In this document: positions 9,701-18,700 of the stretch, piece after piece
Layout of the letters: each line of letters starts with the position of its first letter
Position numbering within the stretch: the first letter of the stretch is position 1
The notes under the pieces: model-generated
Databases searched by the model: none
Told to the model about the DNA's origin: nothing
Seen by the model: only the letters and a program-made list of their open reading frames with translations
Assembly: GCF_004138335.1 (NCBI RefSeq)
Contig: NZ_RYFW01000002.1
Location: 911,501-975,500, forward strand
Direction of reading: 5' to 3'
Length of the DNA stretch: 64,000 bases
Source of the DNA: Peristeroidobacter agariperforans
GTDB lineage: Bacteria > Pseudomonadota > Gammaproteobacteria > Steroidobacterales > Steroidobacteraceae
Position numbers and translations under genes: made by a program

Positions 9701-12700
9701 CAATCCACACATCGATTTCGATCGCACGCCGTTCGTGGTGAATCAGTCGCTGCGCGAATGGGAATGCCACGAAGTTGACGGCCAGCGCGTGCCGCGCATC
9801 GCCGGGATCTCCTCGTTCGGGGCCGGCGGCTCGAATGCGCACGTGATCGTCGAGGAGTATCGAGCCACATCAGCCGCTGCCGCCCGAGCTGACGAGCAGG
9901 TTGTCGTTCCATTGTCGGCAAAGACGACGGCGCAGCTGGAGCAGAAGGCGCGAGATCTGCTGGCCTTCATTGGCGCGCAAACGGATGCGCTCGATCTGAT
10001 ATGCCTGGCACATACGCTGCAGGTCGGCCGCGAAGCGCTCGAAGAGCGCTTGGGTCTGGTGGCAGGCTCGGTGGAGCAGCTGACCGACCAGCTCCAGCAA
10101 TTCCTCGCGGGTAACATTGCCGTCGATGGCCTGTATCGCGGCCAGGCCGGGCGCCACAACACACCGTTGTCGGTGCTGAGTGCCGATGCGGATTTCCGGG
10201 AGGTCGTCGATCGATGGATCGCCGAGGGCAAGCTGTCGAAGCTGGTCGAGTCCTGGGTCAACGGGGTGGAGGTGGGCTGGCAGAAATTTCATGAGGGCCG
10301 CCAGACGCCGCGGCTCATGAGCTTGCCCGGCTATCCGTTTGCTAAAGAGCGCTACTGGCTTGCGCTGCCGTCGCCTCTTGCGACCGCGCCGACTCAAACC
10401 ACGGCGCTGTTGCATCCATTGGTCCACAAGAACACCTCGACTCTGGCGCAGCAGAGCTACACCTCCAGCTTCAGTGGGACGGAGTCGTTCCTGGAGCGCG
10501 ATGAGGCAACCGATCGAACGCTGCTGCCTGAGTGGACCGCGCTGGAGATGATGCGCGCTGCGGTTGAGCTCGCATCGTCGAGCCGGTCTCCGTCGGACGT
10601 GCTCGAACTGCGCGACATCGCGTGGGGCAGGCCGATCGAAGTGATCGCAGATCGATCCATTCGCGTCGCGCTGCAGCCGCGGGACGATGGCAGCATCGAT
10701 GTCGAAATTGTGAGTGCCGACGGCATCGTCCATTGTCAGAGCACCGCTGCTTACACCGTTGCACAAACCCCGGATCGTCTGGATATCGCGCAGCTCGAGT
10801 CGGCGAAGCGCGTTCGCTTGGCAGCACCGAGCGGTGGCGAGAAGGAGCGTTATTCCTTGTGTCCGGAGCTGCTGAAGCTCGTCGCTGAGAGCGCAACGAA
10901 CTTCGCAGGCGAGAAGATCGCTTTGCTGTCGATGCACCGGGTGCGCCTGCTGATCGAGTGTCCTGACAACGCGCTGATTTCGATTCGACGAGCCGCACCC
11001 GCCGGCCTCGACATTGACGTGTGCAACGAGCAGGGCGATGTATGCCTGCAGGCTCGCGGCTTGCAATATGAAGTGGCAGAGAATACTGCCGTCGCAGTGC
11101 CTGCACTCTCGGTGCGATCTGAGCCCAGAGAGATTCCGCTTGGGGTTGAGCCGGCCGCGCCGGTCGAAGCTCCCGTTGCGGCCAAGGCCAGAAAAGTCAC
11201 ATTGGCCGCCACGGATGAGCTGCCGGCGAGCGAGGCAGCGCCACGAGCGGCCGTGACTCTGCTCGACCTGGCCTCGCCAGATTCGGCGCCGGCAACCGTC
11301 CCGCCGACGAGCCCGTTAGTGAAGCTTTTCGATCTGGGCAACGGCGTGTTCTCCATTGACATCGCGTCTGCGCCCGATGCGGCGCCGGCAACGGTCATCG
11401 AGTCGCTGCTGAACGCTGTGCGCGCCGCGCGGCGGGAAGCCTCTCTGAAGGTGTTACTGATCAAAGGCAAAAACGGCTTCTGGCCTGGCGACAGAGCAGC
11501 CTGCAATCGAGCGATTGACCGCCGCCTGTTCAGCGAGGTCGCATCGTTCCCGTTCCCTGTGATTGCAGTCATGCAAGGTGATGCCTGCGGCAGTGGCTTC
11601 TTGCTCGCCAGCGTCTGCGACCTGATGGTCGGCAGCAAGGAAGGTCGCTACGAATTCACGAGCCCACGGCTGGGACTCTTCCCGACCAAGAGTGAAGAGC
11701 GCTTCTTCGTCGAGCGCTTCGGCGCAGTGCAGACGGATGAGCTGTTATATCGAACCGGCCCCTGGACCGGCGAACAACTGCTGAAGAAGGGATGGACTTG
11801 CTGGATCGTGCCTGCTGCAAAGGTCGACATCAAGGCAATGGAGCTTGCCGCGGATCTTGCGCAGAAGTCCCACACGTCGCTGCGCTTGCTGAAGGAGCAC
11901 CTGGCGCGCGAGCTCGTGCCGCTCGTCGATGCGCTCACGGTCGCAACTCCGACGGAAGCGCCAGGTGGACTCGATGCTCGAACTCGCACCAAGATCGTTT
12001 CGCCGGTCGCGCACCTTTCGCTCGAGGCCTCGACCGAGAACGTCGCTGTCGTCCAGATCGGATCGAGCGATGTCGGTATCAAACCGCTGATTGCCGACCT
12101 GGCAGCGTTGTTCGAGCAGATCGGGCAATTCTCCGGCTACCGCGCCATCGTGTTGACGAGCGCTCAGTCAGGCTTCCTGCCTTCGAGTGAAACAGTTGAC
12201 GCGGGCGCGACATTAGAACTGCGCCGATTGGTACAGGGTTGCAAGGTGCCTGTGATCACGGCCTTCCGGGGCGACGCCGAGGGCGCCGCCTGGTTGCTGG
12301 GATTGTGGAGCGATGCCTGTGTGTATCAAACACAGGGACGCTACCGCGCAAACGCTCCTTGGGAACATCTGGTCAATGGCCAGGCCTCGCCGTCGTCAGC
12401 TTCGATCAACGAAGCGTTTCAACCAGTTGCAAGTTCGTCGAAGTCGGGGAAGTCGATAGATCAAAGCTTCCGTAGGGCAGATCCAGCGCTGGCTCGCGAA
12501 ATCGCGTCTCTGTCCGTGAGCCGACTTGGGCCAGCGCTGGGTCAGGAAGCTTGCCTGACGGGCCGCAGTTACAAAGGCGCCGATCTGCGTGCCCGAGCGG
12601 GTGCGCTGACGGTGGTCGACGCGGCGGACGTGATTCCGCAGGCGTTGCGTTTGGCCGAGTTCTGGGCGGAGTGGCCACGCGAGACTATCGAAGCCTGGAA

Positions 12701-15700
12701 GCAGTCGCGCGTGACCGCGGCGGAGCACGCTCCGGAAATTCTGCCGGTAGAGGAGGAGGCGACGCCAACCTCTGCACCGAAGGTCCCTCGATCCGATGCA
12801 GTGACGGTGGCCAACGATGCCGATGGCGTCGCTGTGATCACCATGCACGATCGGCAGACGAAGAATCTGTTCTCCGAATCGTTGCTGAGCGCCGTGAAGC
12901 AGGCCTTTGCATACGTCGAGCACACGCCGGCTTGCAAAGTGGTCGTGCTCACCGGCTATGACACGTACTTCGCGGCGGGCGGCACCAAGGGAACATTGCT
13001 GTCGATCCAGCAGGGTAAGGCGCAGTTCACCGACGAGCGCATTTACGAGATCGCCTTGAACTGCTCTCTGCCCGTGATCGCCGCCATGCAGGGGCACGCC
13101 ATCGGCGCCGGCTGGTCGCTCGGCATGTTTGCCGACCTGGTCGTGCTCGGCGAAGAGAGTCGTTTTCACAGCCCTTACATGGGTTATGGCTTCACCCCGG
13201 GTGCGGGCGCAACGCTGGTGTTCCCTCGAAAGATCGGCCACGACCTGGCACGCGAAACGTTGCTCACGGCACGCGAGATCGCCGGTCATGAGCTGCGAGA
13301 TCGTGGACTGCAGGTGGCGGTCATGCCGCGGCGGGAGGTCTTGTCGGCGGCCATCGAGCTGGCCCGAAACATTGCCAAGCATTCCAGAAGCCAATTGAAG
13401 GCCCTGAAACGTCAGTGGACGCATTCCCTCCGCCAGGCGCGCGAGGAGGTCTATCGACGCGAAGTACAGATGCACGAGCAGACGTTCGTGGGCAAGGACG
13501 ATACCCTGGCGCAGATCGAGACCAAGTTCTCGAACGCACCGGTCGTGGCAAGTCCCCGCGTGGAGGCCGCTCAATCGACAGCAAACGAAGGCCCGAACCT
13601 TCGCGACGTGATCGCAACGCTCCGGGGCCTGCTCGCGCATGAGTTGCACATGCAGGCCGACGGCATCGACGAAGGCGTGCAGTTCACCGATCTCGGGCTG
13701 GATTCGATCACGGGCGTGACCTGGATCCGCAAGATCAACGACCGCTATGGCACGAGCATCGAAGCGACCAAGGTCTACAGCTATCCGACGCTGGCAGAAC
13801 TCAGTCGGTTCGTGATGCAGGAAGCTGGCAAGACGGCGCCGTTTTCTGCGTCGGTGCAACCACGCGCGGCGCCAGCCGAGCCCGCACGACCCAAGGTGGC
13901 GCCACCGAAAACTGCACGTCGCGAGCTGGTGTCGCGATTGAATCGCGAGCCGGTGCGTCTACGTTCGAGTGTCAGTCCACGAAACGCGGCTACGGTTCAG
14001 CGCATCGCCGTGATTGGCATGGCGGGGCAGTTCCCCAAGGCGAACGATCTCGACCAGTTCTGGGAAAACATTGCCGCAGGCCGCGATTGCATCAGTGAAG
14101 TGGCCAACAAACGCTGGCGCCTGGACGATTACTATCAGCCGGGCGAAGCGGCGGCAGGGAAGACGTACAGCAAGTGGCTTGGTGCGCTGGAAGACTACGA
14201 CGCGTTCGACCCGCTGTTCTTCAACATCTCGCCCACCGAGGCGGAGTGCATGGATCCGCAGCAGCGCGTATTCCTGCAAGCGTGCTGGCACGGCATCGAG
14301 AACGCGGGTTATGACTCCCAATCCCTATCCGGCAGTCGCTGCGGCGTCTTCGTCGGCTGCGCGGCTGGCGACTACCACCAGCTGCCTCGCAGGAATCCGC
14401 TGGGTGCGCAAGATTTCACTGGCGCGGCGACCTCGATCTTGGCGGCTCGCATCGCATACTTCTTGAATCTGCGCGGCCCCTGTCTTTCCATCGACACGGC
14501 GTGCTCATCGTCACTGGTTGCGATTGCGGAAGCGTGCGACAGCCTGAGCTCCGGCACGAGCGATCTGGCATTGGCCGGCGGCGTCTATGTGATGTCCGGT
14601 CCGTCGATGCACATCATGACATCGCAGGCCGGCATGCTCTCGAGCGACGGCCGATGTTTCACCTTCGATCAGCGCGCCAATGGCTTCGTAATCGGCGAAG
14701 GCGTCGGCGTCGTGGTGTTGAAGCGTCTGGCCGATGCCGAGCGCGACGGCGACCGGATCCTCGGCGTGATCGAAGGCTGGGGCGTGAATCAGGACGGCAA
14801 GACCAACGGCATCACTGCCCCGAACGAGGACAGCCAGGCGCGTCTGCTGCAATCCATCTACGAGCGATTCGAGATCGATCCGGCAGGCATACAGCTCATC
14901 GAGGCGCACGGCACCGGCACGAAACTCGGCGATCCGATCGAGGTCGCGGGCTTGAAGGCAGCCTTCAAGCCATTCACGGATCGACAGGACTACTGCGCGC
15001 TCGGTTCGGTGAAGAGCAACATTGGCCATTGCTTGACCGCTGCCGGCGTGGCGGGTGTCGCGAAGCTGTTGCTGGCCATGAGGCATCGCCAGCTGCCGCC
15101 TGCTGCGAACTTCTCGCAATGTAACGAGCACATCGACCTCTCCGGCACGCCTTTCTATGTCAACGGCAGCCTGGCTGATTGGAATGTTGCGGATCAGGGG
15201 CTCCGGCGCGCGGCGGTGAGCTCGTTCGGATTCAGCGGCACCAATGCTCACATTGTGATTGCGGAGCATGCGGGGTCTGCGCAGTTGGAGTTCGACGCGC
15301 CGGTCTGGCCACAGGGCGAGAAGTTCATCGTGCCGCTGTCGGCAAGGAATGAAACCCAGCTGCGACAGAAGGCCGAGGACTTGCTGAAGTCTCTGCGCAA
15401 GCGAGGCGCAACGCTGCGGTTGGTCGATGTGGCCTACACGCTGCAAGTGGCTCGCGATTCTATGTCGGATCGCGTGGTCTTCCTGGCCGGGTCACTCGAC
15501 GAACTGATCGCCAGGCTCGAAGCGTATGTAGCGAGCGAAGCCGAGATCGCCGGCGCGTTCCGGGGGCTGGCGAAGCAAAACAAAGACGAGATGAAGCTGT
15601 TCACGCAGGACGACGATGTCCGCACGACCATGGTTGGCAAGTGGTTGCGTGAGCGCAAGCTCGCCAAGCTGGCGCAGTGGTGGTCGAAGGGCCTGACGCT

Positions 15701-18700
15701 GGATTGGAAGCAACTGTACGGTGAGGCGAAGCCGCGGCGCATCGAGTTGCCGGGCTATCCCTTCGCCAAAGATCGCTTCTGGATCGACGGCACCGGGGCG
15801 ATGGACTCGCCGGTCGATCACGATCGAATCCATCCGCTGGTGCACGGGAATGCGTCGTTGCTCAGTCAGCAACGATATCAATCGAGCTTCGCTGGCAACG
15901 AATTCTTCCTCGACGACACGAAGGCGTTTCCCGCCCTGTCATTGGTGGAGATGGCGCGTGCGGCAATCGTGCACGCCACGTCCGATCACGGTGTGCCGGC
16001 GGCGCTCTCGATTACCGGGATGGAGTGGGATCAGCCACTGTTCGTGACTGAACCGACCGAAGTCACCATCAATCTCGAGGCCGACGACGACGTGATCGAA
16101 TTCGAGATCCAGACTGAAGAGGTTCATGCGCGCGGCCGCGCGGAACTGGTTGCGAATGTTCAAGTAGAGCAGCTCGACCTGGCAGGCACGATGGGGCGGA
16201 TGACGCGGGATGAGCTGCAACCCACTTGCGTGGATGCCTCGCTCCAGGGCTTGAAGGAAGTCTTCCGTGGCGACGGCTGTCTATTGGCGCGAATCGAAAT
16301 CGGGCAGGAACGTGGCGTTCAAGAATACGCGCTGCACCCATGTTTGCTGGAAGGCGCATGGCAGGCCTGCACGATGTTCCTAGGCGCTGACGCGGGCTCT
16401 CGGCTGCCTGCTTCCATTGATTCGGTCACCATCGCTTCGACCGCTGCGGAACGGATGTATGCGTTGATTCGATACGCATCGACTGACGATCAGGCATTGG
16501 ATGTCGATCTCTACGACGAGGCGGGCAATGCCTGCGTGCTGATGAGAGGCGTGCGTTGGACGGCGCCGGGTAGTACCGCTGCCGCTCCATCGAACCCATC
16601 GAAGTGGGATGGCATCAGCTACCTGCATCGCTGGGAAGAGTGCCGGGACTCGCTGCCGAACTCCACCCTTGCACACCAGACCGTCCTCATCGTTTGCCGC
16701 GATGGTTCGTACGGATTTGAAGAGGTCATTCGCCAGCGCAATCAGCAGGCGAACGTGGTGCTGATTCGGCTGACGGAAACGACGGCGCAGTTATCCCAGA
16801 ACGAGTGGCGCTGCGGAGAGCGCGACCCGCGAGGATTCGAGACCGCGTTGCAGGGTGTTCGGCAGATCGATGCACTGTACTTCCTGGCTGCCAGCGAGCG
16901 GGCCGAGCATTCCTCGGTCGAGCAGGATGCGGAAGGCCAGCTGTTGCGACTGGTGAAGTTCCTGAAACAAAGCCAGAAGGTCGGTGACATGGTCGACACC
17001 TACATTCTCACGGTCGACAACCACTCGCTGACCGGCGAAGCCAATGCGCGGGCCGGAGCGGGCGCATCGGGCCTGGGTTATTCCCTGGCGCAGGGCAACT
17101 ATCAGTTCCGGGTCCGAAACCTCGATTTGTCGGCCGAGGATCTGCGTGACCCGGGCCGCGCAGAGCAACTGCTCACTCTGATCAGTCGTGAGCCGTCCTC
17201 GGATCGCGGCGAGGTATTCAAGCTCCATGCAGGCAAGCGCTATCGCGGGTCGTTCTTCAAGTTGAATTGGGGATCACCCACGCCCACGGCGATCAAACAG
17301 AACGGCGTTTACCTCATCGTCGGCGGCACGGGCATCGTCGGTCGCATCATCACGCGCAATCTCATCCACAAATATGCGGCCACCGTGGTCTGGCTGGGCC
17401 GAAGCGATCGCGATTCGCCGAAAGTGCGCTCGGCGCTGCAATCGTTCGCGGAGTTCGGCAACAAGCTCAGCTACCTGCAGGCGGACGTGCTGAGCCTGGA
17501 TTCGATGCGGCAGGCCGTTGCCACGATCAAGAATCGTCATTCCGCACTGAACGGCGCCATCTTCTCGGGGATGGTGTTCGGCATCGACAACTCCATCGAT
17601 CAGATCTCGGAGGCGGAGTTCGAGTCCGTCGTGGGCATCAAGACCCAAGGCAGCAGGGTGTTCCACGCTGCGCTGAGCGACGAATCGCTGGATTTCATGG
17701 TTTATTTCTCTTCCGGACAGGCGTACTCCTTCTCGGGCGCAATGACGGTCGCGGCATACGCCGCAGGCATCAGCGCGGCCGACAGCTTCACGCGATCCAT
17801 TCAGAGCACGACGAGAGTTCCGGTTGGCACGATCAACTGGGGCGCGTGGCGAGCCTTCGTCAAAGAACGCATGGAAGTTCATCATGACGTGCGCGCGAAG
17901 AACGTGGGCTCGCTCAGCGACGAAGAGGGCTTCGCGTGTTTCGAGCGGTTCGTGGGCGAGCTTCAGCAGGGCAGAGTTCACCAGGTCCTGTGCATGCGGG
18001 TCTCGGCAGAGGTGCAGCCGCTGATCAACTGCAACTCGGAGGAGATCGTGACGTTGGCGGCGGACGCGCCTTTCGCGCCACCCGTGTCGGATCTGCAGAT
18101 CGAGCTTCCGGGCGAGCGCATCGCGACCTTGATACGCGCTCAGCAGCGCAGCGACCTGGACGATTGGTTCAGTCAGCTGCTGTTCTATCAACTGAATCGG
18201 CTGGTGGAGGCATCGGATCACAGTCTGCCGGCGCGAGTGCCGACGACCGTCGCGGAGCTGCACGAGCGCTGTCGGATCCTCGACAAGTACATTCCCTGGG
18301 TCAATGAAAGCCTGCGCATGCTGGCGAAGCGGCAGCTCATCGAGCTGCGCGACGATGTCATCGTCCGTTGGGATGCCAAGGAGGCGAAGGCGAAGTGGCA
18401 CGAATGGCAGTTGCGACGGCAGGCGTATGTCGATGACGCGTACTCGAAGGCGCTCACGGCGCTGGTCACCGACTGCCTGGTCAGTCTCCCGGACATATTG
18501 AATGGAAACGTGTCTGCAACGGATGTCATCTTCCCGAATTCGTCGCCCGAGAAGGTAGCCGCGCTTTACAAGGAAAACGCCGTCGCCGATACGTACAACG
18601 AGGTCGTGGGTGACGCTGTGCTGGCTTGTTTGCAGCAGCGCCTGCAAGCGGACCCGAGCACGCGCCTGCGAATTCTCGAGATCGGTGCGGGCACCGGTGG

